In this document: piece after piece, positions 23,270 to 30,960 of the stretch
Position numbering within the stretch: the first letter of the stretch is position 1
Layout of the letters: each line of letters begins with the position of its first letter
Origin: DATKIY01 sp035543875
GTDB taxonomy: Bacteria > Actinomycetota > Actinomycetes > JAHEKZ01
Assembly: GCA_035543875.1 (NCBI GenBank)
Contig: DATKIY010000088.1
Coordinates: 1-33,261, forward strand
Direction: 5' to 3'
DNA: 33,261 nucleotides
The notes under the pieces: generated by a model
Told to the model about the DNA's origin: nothing
What the model saw: the letters and a program-made list of their open reading frames with translations, nothing else
Databases searched by the model: none
Program-made: the position numbers and the translations under genes

Positions 23270-23893
23270 ATGGACCTGGTCGGAGTAGGCCCGCACACCG
23301 AGCCGTGGCCCGATGACCCGCGACTGGATCCGGAGCTGTTGGCCAGTGGAGATCGTCGAAATGTCGTCGACAAGTACCGCTACTGGAGTCGAGCCGCGAT
23401 TGTTGCCGACTTAGATGATCGCCGTCATGAATTCCATGTGGCCATAGAGAACTGGGAGCACGACTTCAACATCGGGTCGGTGGTTCGTACCGCGAACGCA
23501 TTTCTCGCGGCGGAAGTGCACATCGTGGGCAAGCGTCGGTGGAACCGCCGCGGCGCCATGGTCACTGACCGGTACCAGCACGAACGGCACCATCCAACGG
23601 TTGCCGACCTCGTCACCTGGGCAGAGGCGTCGGCCCTTCCCTTGATCGGTATCGACAACTTGCCGGGTTCAGTCCCACTGGAGACGTATGAGCTACCACA
23701 GGCCTGCGTGCTCGTCTTTGGACAGGAGGGGCCAGGGCTCTCGCAGGAGGTCCGGGCCGCTGCCGTTGACACGGTATCGATCGCGCAGTTTGGTTCCACC
23801 CGGTCGATCAACGCTGGCGCGGCGGCGGCAATCGCCATGCACACCTGGATCCGACAGCACGCGTTGCCGGCGAGCCGCAAGGAACATCGATAG
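23270..23893 (+). CDS. TrmH/SpoU family RNA 2'-O-methyltransferase
   Basis: SAM-dependent ribose methyltransferase of tRNA or rRNA with the knotted SPOUT fold. The 207-residue protein has motif 1 NIGSVVRTANAF (67-78, with Asn67 and catalytic Arg73), motif 2 LVFGQEGPGLS (~147-157) and motif 3 QFGSTRSINAGAAAAI (SAM-binding knot). It lacks the separate N-terminal RNA-binding domain of RlmB, so it is a small TrmH-like form; the target nucleotide cannot be told. ATG 23270 has no clear Shine-Dalgarno. In actinobacteria this type often sits next to fba, as here (72 bp upstream of the fba ATG). Confidence 0.88.
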   Translation: MDLVGVGPHTEPWPDDPRLDPELLASGDRRNVVDKYRYWSRAAIVADLDDRRHEFHVAIENWEHDFNIGSVVRTANAFLAAEVHIVGKRRWNRRGAMVTDRYQHERHHPTVADLVTWAEASALPLIGIDNLPGSVPLETYELPQACVLVFGQEGPGLSQEVRAAAVDTVSIAQFGSTRSINAGAAAAIAMHTWIRQHALPASRKEHR

Positions 23894-23965
23894 ACCTGCT
23901 GGCCGAGTAGCGGTTCGCCTGCCAGGATGGCAGGACCTGCGAATCGTGCCAACGAGGAGTGCCTG

Positions 23966-24988
23966 ATGCCCATTGCGTCCCCCGAGATTTACGCGACGAT
24001 GCTCGACCGCGCCAAGGCGGGAGCGTTTGCGTATCCGGCTATCAACGTGGCGTCGTCTCAGTCGCTGGTAGCCGCACTGCGCGGGTTCGCTGAGGCTGAG
24101 AGCGACGGAATCATCCAGTTCTCATGGGGCGGCTCGGAGTTTGCGTCTGGCCAAGGCGTGAAGGACATGGTGCTCGGCGCCTGCGGATTGGCTGAGTTCG
24201 CGCATGTGGTGGCTGCGAAGTATCCGGTGAACATTGCGCTGCATACCGATCACTGCCCTCTAGAGAAACTCCCGGGATTCATGGAACCGCTCCTCGCTAT
24301 TTCGGCCGAACGCGTGGCGTCGGGTAGGGAGCCACTGTTCCAATCGCACATGTGGGACGGGTCGGCTGTCGAACTCGGCGAGAACCTTGAGATCGCAGAC
24401 CGGATGCTTGACGCGTCGGTCAAGGCACGAACCGTCCTGGAGCTCGAGATAGGCGTCGTCGGTGGTGAAGAAGACGGCGTCGAGGCCAAGCACGACGCCA
24501 AGTTGTACTCAACGCCCGAGGACGCGTTGGCAACTGCGGACAAGCTAGGGCTGGGTGAGCGCGGACGCTACATGTTGGCTGCGACCTTCGGCAATGTGCA
24601 CGGCGTATACAAGCCGGGCAACGTCGTACTCAAGCCGAGCATTCTGAAAGAAATACAAGATGTTGTCGGAACCAAGCACGGCAAGAACAAGCCATTCGAC
24701 TTGGTCTTCCACGGTGGCTCAGGGTCGCTGCTCGAAGAGATCCGCGCCACGCTCGACTACGGGGTCGTCAAGATGAACGTCGACACTGACACTCAGTACG
24801 CGTTCACCCGGCCCATCGCCGATCACATGTTCAGCAACTATGCGGGCGTCCTCAAGGTCGATGGCGAAGTTGGCAACAAGAAGCAGTACGACCCTCGCTC
24901 GTATGGCAAGGCTGCCGAGGCTGGCATGGCAGCTCGCGTTGTCGAGGCTTGTGAGGACCTCCGCAGCACCGGCACCCGCATGACCTAG
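23966..24988 (+). CDS. fba: Class II fructose-bisphosphate aldolase
   Basis: Zinc-dependent cleavage of fructose 1,6-bisphosphate to DHAP and glyceraldehyde 3-phosphate in glycolysis and gluconeogenesis. The 340-residue protein has the class II motifs: ALHTDHCP with catalytic Asp95 and zinc His96, GGEEDG loop (166-171), zinc ligands His212 (FGNVHGVYKPGN) and His249 (FHGGSGS), and NVDTDTQYAF. Length fits the actinobacterial A-type enzyme. ATG 23966 follows GAGGAG (23954-23959) with a 6-nt spacer; an ATG at 23927 in frame is too far upstream. A DUF3151-like gene follows 69 bp after the stop. Confidence 0.97.
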   Translation: MPIASPEIYATMLDRAKAGAFAYPAINVASSQSLVAALRGFAEAESDGIIQFSWGGSEFASGQGVKDMVLGACGLAEFAHVVAAKYPVNIALHTDHCPLEKLPGFMEPLLAISAERVASGREPLFQSHMWDGSAVELGENLEIADRMLDASVKARTVLELEIGVVGGEEDGVEAKHDAKLYSTPEDALATADKLGLGERGRYMLAATFGNVHGVYKPGNVVLKPSILKEIQDVVGTKHGKNKPFDLVFHGGSGSLLEEIRATLDYGVVKMNVDTDTQYAFTRPIADHMFSNYAGVLKVDGEVGNKKQYDPRSYGKAAEAGMAARVVEACEDLRSTGTRMT

Positions 24989-25057
24989 CCCCCGTCGATC
25001 ACTGTGAAGGTGGGGGTACGGGGTGCCGTGTCAGTGGGTGGAGTGGAGAATGCTGCA

Positions 25058-25474
25058 GTGAGCATCGGACAGAACTTGCTGGGCGGCCCGCCCCCCACCC
25101 TTCTACCGGAGAACGACGCCGCGAAGTCGGCACTCGACGCCGGCAGGCAGCCGCGCGAGGTTGCAGCGGAACACCCCGACTATCCACTCGCATGGGCGTT
25201 GTTAGCCGAAGAAGCCCTGGCGGCTGACGAGTCTGTCGCTGCATACGCGTACTCGCGCACTGGCTATCACCGCAGCCTTGACCAGCTCAGGCGCAACGGG
25301 TGGAAGGGTCACGGACCGGTTCCCTGGGAGCACGAGCCCAATCGGGGCTTCCTACGGAGTCTGGCGGCCCTTGGAGCCGCTGCCGCCGCAATCCATGAAG
25401 ACGACGAGGCCCAGCGGTGCCGAGATTTCTTGCGTGATTCCAGCGAAACCGCAGCATCGACTCTTGGAATCTGA
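25058..25474 (+). CDS. DUF3151-like protein
   Basis: Small soluble protein of unknown function. From GTG 25058 it has 138 residues. Visible parts: a Pro/Leu-rich start (GGPPPTLLPEN), a helical segment VAAEHPDYPLAWALLAEEAL, a central SVAAYAYSRTGYHRSLDQL, a Trp/Pro-containing GPVPWEHEPNRGFLRSLAALG, and a charged C-terminal helix (DDEAQRCRDFLRDS). The helical repeats look TPR-like. These are the features I associate with DUF3151, commonly found next to fba in actinobacteria. GGAG (25045-25048) is 9 nt before GTG 25058; an upstream start at 25004 has no support. Probably co-transcribed with fba. Confidence 0.75.
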   Translation: MSIGQNLLGGPPPTLLPENDAAKSALDAGRQPREVAAEHPDYPLAWALLAEEALAADESVAAYAYSRTGYHRSLDQLRRNGWKGHGPVPWEHEPNRGFLRSLAALGAAAAAIHEDDEAQRCRDFLRDSSETAASTLGI

Positions 25475-25497
25475 GCAGCATCAATGATCGGGCGTAG

Positions 25498-26673
25498 ATG
25501 ACGTCCGCTGCCACTCGTCCGGAGCGGTCGGCCCAGTTGCGACGTCGACTTGAGTCGCTGATCGGTATTCCTGCCACCGAAGGCAACCAGATCACCATCC
25601 TTCGCAATGGTGACGAGATCTTTCCCGCGATGTTGAAGGCAATTCGAAGCGCGGAGCACACGGTTGACTTCATGACTTACGTGTACTGGAGCGGCGACAT
25701 CGCCCATGAGTTTGCGGACGCGTTAAGCGAGCGTGCCCGCAATGGCGTAAGGGTGCGAGTTCTCATCGACGCCGTGGGTGGTTTCAAGATCGAGGATGGA
25801 ATCGTCGATCGCATGGGCGCTGCGGGAGTCTCGGTCGAATGGTTCCGCAAACCTTGGCTGAAGTCCCCGTTCAAGCAAAATCACCGTTGCCACCGCAAAG
25901 TGTTGGTTGTTGACGAGACGGTTGGCTTCACAGGCGGCGTCGGAATTGCGCAGGAATGGTGTGGTGACGCCAGAAACGAAGATGAATGGCGCGATACGCA
26001 TGTCCGAGTAGAAGGACCCGCTGTTGATGGCCTCGCTGCGGGGTTCTCGCAGAACTGGTCTGAGGGCGAACAGGCCATGTTCGACGATCGGGACCGGTTT
26101 CCGGTCCACAGTCGGCCGGGTACGTCAGTCGTTCAAGTGGTGCGCGGGTCGGCGTCAATCGGTTGGGACGACATGCAGTCGCTGTTCCACATTGCCCTGA
26201 GCTCGGCGACCGAGCGAATCAGGCTGGTAACTGCCTACTTCGCACCAAGCGTCGATTTCCGAAAGCTGTTGGTCGAGGCTGTCGAGCGTGGCGTCCAGGT
26301 CGACGTGTTGTTGCCCGGTCCAGGCGCAGACAAACGCGTGTGCCAATTGTCATCAGAAGCGACGTACGCCGAACTTATCGACGCAGATGTCAATGTTTGG
26401 AACTTTCAGCCGTCAATGTTGCACGCCAAGATTCTCACGGTGGACCATGTCTTATCTGTCATCGGTTCTTCGAACTTCAATCGGCGAAGCATGGACCACG
26501 ATGAAGAAATTGTCATGGCTATTCTCGATCCGGATGTCACCTCGATTCTCGATGACCAATACCAACAGGACCTTGATCGCAGTGTTGCGATCGATCTCGA
26601 GCGCTGGCGGAATCGTGGTCCACGGCAGCGCGCTTTGGAAGCGGCCAGTCAACCAATAAAGCGCTGGTTGTGA
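25498..26673 (+). CDS. Phospholipase D-like / cardiolipin synthase-like protein
   Basis: Two-HKD phosphatidyltransferase or phosphodiesterase, probably making cardiolipin or another phosphatidyl lipid. The 391-residue protein has both catalytic motifs: His132-x-Lys134-x4-Asp139 in HRKVLVVDE, followed by GFTGG, and His309-x-Lys311-x4-Asp316 in MLHAKILTVD, followed by IGSSNFNRRS. No hydrophobic N-terminal helices are present, unlike ClsA; the layout is closer to ClsB-type, so it must associate peripherally. Actinobacteria also use the unrelated CDP-alcohol phosphatidyltransferase route, so this enzyme may have another phosphatidyl acceptor. ATG 25498 has no good Shine-Dalgarno. It lies 23 bp after the DUF3151-like gene on the same strand. 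Confidence 0.87.
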   Translation: MTSAATRPERSAQLRRRLESLIGIPATEGNQITILRNGDEIFPAMLKAIRSAEHTVDFMTYVYWSGDIAHEFADALSERARNGVRVRVLIDAVGGFKIEDGIVDRMGAAGVSVEWFRKPWLKSPFKQNHRCHRKVLVVDETVGFTGGVGIAQEWCGDARNEDEWRDTHVRVEGPAVDGLAAGFSQNWSEGEQAMFDDRDRFPVHSRPGTSVVQVVRGSASIGWDDMQSLFHIALSSATERIRLVTAYFAPSVDFRKLLVEAVERGVQVDVLLPGPGADKRVCQLSSEATYAELIDADVNVWNFQPSMLHAKILTVDHVLSVIGSSNFNRRSMDHDEEIVMAILDPDVTSILDDQYQQDLDRSVAIDLERWRNRGPRQRALEAASQPIKRWL

Positions 26674-26713
26674 CGCGTGCGGAGATACCCGAACCCCAGG
26701 TGATGGCCTCCGC

Positions 26714-26719
26714 TAGAAT
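26714..26719 (+). promoter_or_regulatory. -10 box (TAGAAT) upstream of purA
   Basis: TAGAAT matches TATAAT at five of six positions and ends 35 nt before the purA ATG, leaving about 28 nt of leader that includes AGGGAG. A good -35 at 17-18 nt is not visible. The rest of the 81-bp gap shows no repeat. Confidence 0.5.
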
Positions 26720-26754
26720 CATGCGGTAATCCCGCAAATTCCAGGGAGTTCTGC

Positions 26755-28053
26755 ATGCCCGCGATAGTGCTAGTAGGCGCGCAATGGGGCGACGAAGGCA
26801 AAGGTAAAGCCACAGATCTGCTCGGTGAACAGGTCGACTATGTGGTCAAGTTCAACGGCGGCAACAACGCTGGCCACACCGTTGTGATCCCCACGCCGGA
26901 CGGACCCCAGAAGTACGCGCTTCATCTACTTCCCAGCGGCATCCTTACTCCGGGCGTCATTCCGGTTATCGGCAACGGAGTCGTGATCGACCCCGCCGTG
27001 TTGTTCGAGGAGCTCGACGGTCTTAACGAACGTGGAGTGGACACATCGCGATTGGTGGTCAGCGCGAACGCGCATCTGATTGCGCCCTATAACCGGACCA
27101 TCGACAAGGTTGTCGAACGTTTTCTCGGCAGTCGCAAGATCGGCACCACCGGTCGTGGGATTGGACCCACCTACGCGGACAAAATGAACCGAATCGGAAT
27201 AAGGGTCCAGGACGTCTTCGATGAAAAGATCCTAAGGCAGAAGGTTGAAGGAGCCCTCGAGCAAAAGAACCACTTACTCGTCAAGGTCTACAACCGTCGC
27301 GCGATCGCCGTCGACGAGGTTGTTGAGGAACTCCTCACCTACGTAGACCGCTTACGCCCGTTGGTCGCCGACACGGCGCTAATGCTCGAACAAGCAATGG
27401 ACGTCGGGCGCACTGTTCTGCTTGAGGGCGGCCAGGCAACTCTGCTCGACGTCGACCATGGCACCTACCCGTTCGTTACGTCGTCCAGCGCTACGTCCGG
27501 TGGCGCCTGCACTGGTGCCGGTATCTCGCCACTGCGGGTGCAACGAGTGATTGCCATCGTCAAGGCGTACGTGTCTCGAGTAGGGGAAGGGCCGTTCCCG
27601 ACCGAATTACTCGACGACGACGGTGAACGACTGCGTGTCAACGGGCACGAGTTCGGCACGACGACCGGCCGTCCGCGTCGATGCGGGTGGTACGACGCCG
27701 TGATTGCAAGGTACGCGGCGCGAATAAACGGCGTCACTGACTTCGTCTTGACCAAGTTGGATGTGCTGAGTGGCTGGGAACAGATCCCGGTGTGTGTTGC
27801 CTACGAGGTTGACGGAGTGCGTCACGACGAGATGCCAATGACACAGACGGACTTCCATCACGCAAAGCCGATTTTTGAGTTCTTCCCCGGTTGGGCGGAG
27901 GACATCTCGGGCGCACGTAGCTTTGACGATCTGCCGAACAACGCCCAGGCGTACGTGCGTGCGCTGGAAAAGATGTCTGGGGCCGCCTTCTCGGCTATTG
28001 GCGTTGGGCCAGGGCGCGACGAGATCATTCAGTTACGCCCCCTGGTCGGCTAA
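26755..28053 (+). CDS. purA: Adenylosuccinate synthetase
   Basis: GTP-dependent joining of IMP and aspartate to adenylosuccinate, first step of the AMP branch. The 432-residue protein has the N-terminal signature GAQWGDEGKGK with Asp13 and the phosphate loop (12-18), His41 in NNAGHTVV, the IMP-binding GTTGRGIGPTYADK, and the C-terminal GTTTGRPRRCGW (GTP/aspartate loop) and SVGPGRDE-like GVGPGRDE end. Length is typical. ATG 26755 follows AGGGAG with good spacing. A strong stem-loop lies 14 nt after the stop codon, so it is probably a single transcription unit. Confidence 0.98.
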   Translation: MPAIVLVGAQWGDEGKGKATDLLGEQVDYVVKFNGGNNAGHTVVIPTPDGPQKYALHLLPSGILTPGVIPVIGNGVVIDPAVLFEELDGLNERGVDTSRLVVSANAHLIAPYNRTIDKVVERFLGSRKIGTTGRGIGPTYADKMNRIGIRVQDVFDEKILRQKVEGALEQKNHLLVKVYNRRAIAVDEVVEELLTYVDRLRPLVADTALMLEQAMDVGRTVLLEGGQATLLDVDHGTYPFVTSSSATSGGACTGAGISPLRVQRVIAIVKAYVSRVGEGPFPTELLDDDGERLRVNGHEFGTTTGRPRRCGWYDAVIARYAARINGVTDFVLTKLDVLSGWEQIPVCVAYEVDGVRHDEMPMTQTDFHHAKPIFEFFPGWAEDISGARSFDDLPNNAQAYVRALEKMSGAAFSAIGVGPGRDEIIQLRPLVG

Positions 28054-28066
28054 CACCCGAGTCAAG

Positions 28067-28097
28067 CAGTCGTCACAGGATTACACTGTGGCGACTG
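28067..28097 (+). terminator. Hairpin after purA (probable terminator)
   Basis: A 12-bp stem (28067-28078 CAGTCGTCACAG with 28086-28097; one G-U pair) around the 7-nt loop GATTACA. There is no U-run. It begins 14 nt after the purA stop. Confidence 0.65.
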
Positions 28098-28110
28098 GGA
28101 TAACCCGCGA

Positions 28111-28155
28111 TTGACAGGTTGCTGGTTTCGTTGTTTGCGGTTGTATCTCTACAGT
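28111..28155 (+). promoter_or_regulatory. Possible promoter region of the class III aminotransferase gene
   Basis: A perfect TTGACA (28111-28116) lies in the gap but no -10 sits at 16-18 nt. TACAGT (28150-28155) fits TANNNT and would give ~37 nt of leader with AGGAG (28187-28191) in front of ATG 28199. The two boxes are 33 nt apart, so they do not form one classical promoter. Confidence 0.3.
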
Positions 28156-28198
28156 GACCTCACTCGGAGCCGTCCGGTGATCCTCTAGGAGTCGCGTC

Positions 28199-29560
28199 AT
28201 GTCCATCCCCAACCCCGATCCGACACGTGGTCAAGAAGTGGTGGCTCTCGACCGCAGACACGTCTTCCACTCCTGGTCGGCGCAGGGGGCACTCAATCCG
28301 CTCCCCATCGCGGCCGCCGAGGGCTGCTACTTCTGGGACTACGACGGCAACCGGTACCTCGACTTCTCATCGCAGCTCGTCAACACGAACATTGGTCACC
28401 AGCATCCGAAGGTCATAGCTGCTATCCAGGAGCAGGCTGGCCGACTTTCGACTGTCGCCCCGCAGCATGCGAACGATGTCCGCGGGGAAGCCGCTCGGCT
28501 GATCAGTGAGCTTGCCCCACCTGCGCACGACAAGGTCTTCTTCACCAATGGTGGCGCAGATGCCATCGAAAATGCAGTGCGGATGGCTCGGCTCCACACT
28601 GGACGACACAAGGTGTTGTCTGCATACCGGAGTTATCACGGAAACACAGCGACCGCCGTCACCCTCACCGGAGACCCGCGTCGGTGGCCCAACGAGACGG
28701 GAATCTCCGGAGTTGTCCACTTCTTCGGGCCGTACCCCTACCGTTCACCGTTTTGGTCGGAAAGCGATGAACAAGAGGCTGAGCGCGCACTCGAGCACCT
28801 CGAGCAGGTCATCTTGTTCGAGGGGCCGCAGACCATTGCGGCGATTGTGTTGGAAAGTGTGGTCGGAACAGCGGGCGTTTTGATTCCGCCGGCCCATTAC
28901 CTTTCCGGACTTCGTGAGCTCGCTACGAAGTACGGAATCATCTATATCGCCGACGAAGTCATGGCTGGGTTCGGCCGCACTGGCGACTGGTTTGCCTATG
29001 AGCACTTCGGTGTCGAGCCTGATCTGATCTGCTTCGCGAAGGGCGTCAACTCCGGGTATGTCCCAGTCGGGGGCGTCGTCATTAGCGACGAGATCGCCGC
29101 GACGTTCGACGATCGGGTCTTCCCCGGCGGACTCACCTACTCCGGTCATCCGCTTGCTGCAGCTTCGATCGTTGCCACGATCAACACGATGCGCGAAGAG
29201 CGCATCGTCGAGAACGCGAAGTCAATCGGAGAGACCGTGCTTGGGCCAGGTCTGCGTGAACTTGCGCAGCGTCACCCGGTCATTGGTGAGGTGCGTGGGT
29301 TCGGTGTCTTCTGGGCACTTGACCTGGTCAAGGATCGTGCCACTCGCGAAATGCTGGTGCCTTACAACGCTGCCGGCGCAGCAAATCAACCGATGGTCGA
29401 CCTTGTCACCGCCTGCAAGCAACGTGGTCTTATGCCGTTCGTCAACTACAACCGACTCCACGTCGTTCCTCCGTGCACAGTTTCCGAGACAGAGGCCAAG
29501 GAGGGCCTGTCGATTCTTGACGAGGCATTTTCATCGATCGCAGCTCACTACCAGGGCTGA
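28199..29560 (+). CDS. Class III (omega) aminotransferase
   Basis: PLP-dependent transaminase acting on a terminal amino group (for example taurine, beta-alanine, putrescine or an amino-aldehyde type substrate) with an oxo-acid acceptor. The 453-residue protein has the subgroup pattern: FTNGGADAIENAVRMAR (N117-A120), DEV/Asp252 in YIADEVMAGFGRTG, PLP lysine Lys281 in CFAKGVNSGYVPVGG, and SYHGNTATAV. It looks closer to taurine-pyruvate/beta-alanine type enzymes than to GabT or ArgD, but the substrate is not certain. ATG 28199 follows AGGAG by 7 nt. It sits between purA and purD without obvious purine chemistry; I see no partner dehydrogenase next to it. Confidence 0.88.
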   Translation: MSIPNPDPTRGQEVVALDRRHVFHSWSAQGALNPLPIAAAEGCYFWDYDGNRYLDFSSQLVNTNIGHQHPKVIAAIQEQAGRLSTVAPQHANDVRGEAARLISELAPPAHDKVFFTNGGADAIENAVRMARLHTGRHKVLSAYRSYHGNTATAVTLTGDPRRWPNETGISGVVHFFGPYPYRSPFWSESDEQEAERALEHLEQVILFEGPQTIAAIVLESVVGTAGVLIPPAHYLSGLRELATKYGIIYIADEVMAGFGRTGDWFAYEHFGVEPDLICFAKGVNSGYVPVGGVVISDEIAATFDDRVFPGGLTYSGHPLAAASIVATINTMREERIVENAKSIGETVLGPGLRELAQRHPVIGEVRGFGVFWALDLVKDRATREMLVPYNAAGAANQPMVDLVTACKQRGLMPFVNYNRLHVVPPCTVSETEAKEGLSILDEAFSSIAAHYQG

Positions 29561-29591
29561 CGGCCAAACGTAGTTTGTGATGCGCGCTGGG

Positions 29592-29597
29592 TAGGCT
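29592..29597 (+). promoter_or_regulatory. -10 box (TAGGCT) of a probable leaderless purD promoter
   Basis: TAGGCT, then GCGTAT, then GTG 29604. No Shine-Dalgarno precedes the start. Confidence 0.5.
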
Positions 29598-29603
29598 GCG
29601 TAT

Positions 29604-30854
29604 GTGAAGGTTTTGGTTGTCGGCGCCGGTGCGCGCGAACATGCTTTGTGTCGGTCGCTCGCTTCCGACCCTGATGTCGATCGAATCATTTGTGCGCCCG
29701 GTAACGCAGGTATCGCCGACCTCGTGGAGACACACCCCCTCGATGTCTCTGACCCCGAAGCCGTAGCGGACGTCGCTACCGGACTTGGTGTGGACTTCGT
29801 GGTGGTTGGTCCCGAAGTACCGCTCGTTGCTGGCGCTGCCGACCGTGTGCGTGACCGAGGGATCGTTTGTTTCGGCCCCTCTGCTGCGGCCGCCAGGCTG
29901 GAGGGATCCAAGGCATTCGCCAAAGAGGTCATGGCGGCGGCGGGAGTCCCCACTGCGATGGCCCGCATGTGCGAGATCCCGGAAGAGGTCGGTGCCGCGC
30001 TGGACGCGTTCGGTCCGCCGTATGTCGTGAAAGATGACGGGCTCGCCGCAGGCAAGGGCGTTATTGTGACTGGCGATCGTGATGCGGCGCTGGCGCATGC
30101 TGCCTCAGCAGGCAAGGTGGTTGTTGAAGAGTTTTTGGACGGACCCGAAGTCTCGTTGCTTTGCGTGACCGACGGCGTGACGGTGGTTCCGCTTGAACCC
30201 GCGCAGGACTTCAAACGTGTGGGGGACGGTGACACGGGACCAAACACCGGTGGCATGGGTGCGTACTCACCGCTGCCGTGGGCGGAGCCGGGGCTCGTTG
30301 ACGAAGTCGTGTCGACCGTCGCTCAGCCGACGATCGACCATCTGCGCCGAACCGGTACGCCGTTTGCTGGTCTGCTCTACGTTGGCCTTGCTCTGACGTC
30401 GCGCGGAATGCGCGTTATTGAATTCAATGCTCGTTTCGGTGACCCGGAAACCCAAGTCGTGTTGGCGCGATTGGAGACGCCACTCGGAAGCCTGTTGCAT
30501 GCGGCGTCAGTCGGACGCTTGCACGACCTAGGACCGCTTCGCTGGAGTGACGAAGCTGCTGTCACGGTGGTGCTGGCAGCGAGTGGATACCCCGATGCGC
30601 CGCGTACCGGTGACGTCGTTAACGGGCTGGACTCCGCTAACGCAAGCGATGGCGCATACGTCTTGCATGCGGGAACCCGGAGGTCTGGCGACGGAGTAGT
30701 CAGCGCGGGCGGACGGGTCTTGTCGATTGTGGGAGTGGCACCCGGGCTGGCGGACGCGAGAGCCCGGGCCTACTCGGCGATCGAGAAAATAAGCCTGGCT
30801 GGGTCGCACTATCGGACCGACATCGCCAGCAACGCCGCCACCCCACCCCCGTGA
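29604..30854 (+). CDS. purD: Phosphoribosylamine-glycine ligase (GAR synthetase)
   Basis: ATP-grasp enzyme joining glycine to phosphoribosylamine, second step of IMP synthesis. The 416-residue protein has the N-terminal VLVVGAGAREHALC (Rossmann-like start), VVGPEVPLVAG, the ATP-grasp loop KDDGLAAGKGV, EFLDGPEVSLL, and EFNARFGDPETQ (273-284, metal and ATP residues), then the small C-terminal B/C domain ending near AGSHYRTDIA. Length is typical. GTG 29604 sits 6 nt after TAGGCT and has no Shine-Dalgarno, so the transcript is likely leaderless. purB follows after 106 bp, which contains a short 6-bp hairpin (CGTCAG...CTGACG) but no strong terminator. Confidence 0.97.
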   Translation: MKVLVVGAGAREHALCRSLASDPDVDRIICAPGNAGIADLVETHPLDVSDPEAVADVATGLGVDFVVVGPEVPLVAGAADRVRDRGIVCFGPSAAAARLEGSKAFAKEVMAAAGVPTAMARMCEIPEEVGAALDAFGPPYVVKDDGLAAGKGVIVTGDRDAALAHAASAGKVVVEEFLDGPEVSLLCVTDGVTVVPLEPAQDFKRVGDGDTGPNTGGMGAYSPLPWAEPGLVDEVVSTVAQPTIDHLRRTGTPFAGLLYVGLALTSRGMRVIEFNARFGDPETQVVLARLETPLGSLLHAASVGRLHDLGPLRWSDEAAVTVVLAASGYPDAPRTGDVVNGLDSANASDGAYVLHAGTRRSGDGVVSAGGRVLSIVGVAPGLADARARAYSAIEKISLAGSHYRTDIASNAATPPP

Positions 30855-30960
30855 TCGGAGAGCTTCCGCCGCTTTCGTCAGGATCGACCGCTGACGGTGA
30901 CTGCGGCGCCCCGATCATGCTGGGGTGGATCGGCGGGAGGCGACCTGGGATCATGGTGAC

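Noticed and set aside
24992..25018. Terminator between fba and the DUF3151-like gene
   Set aside because: A CCCCC...GGGGG pairing is possible but the loop is about 18 nt and no other pairs support it.
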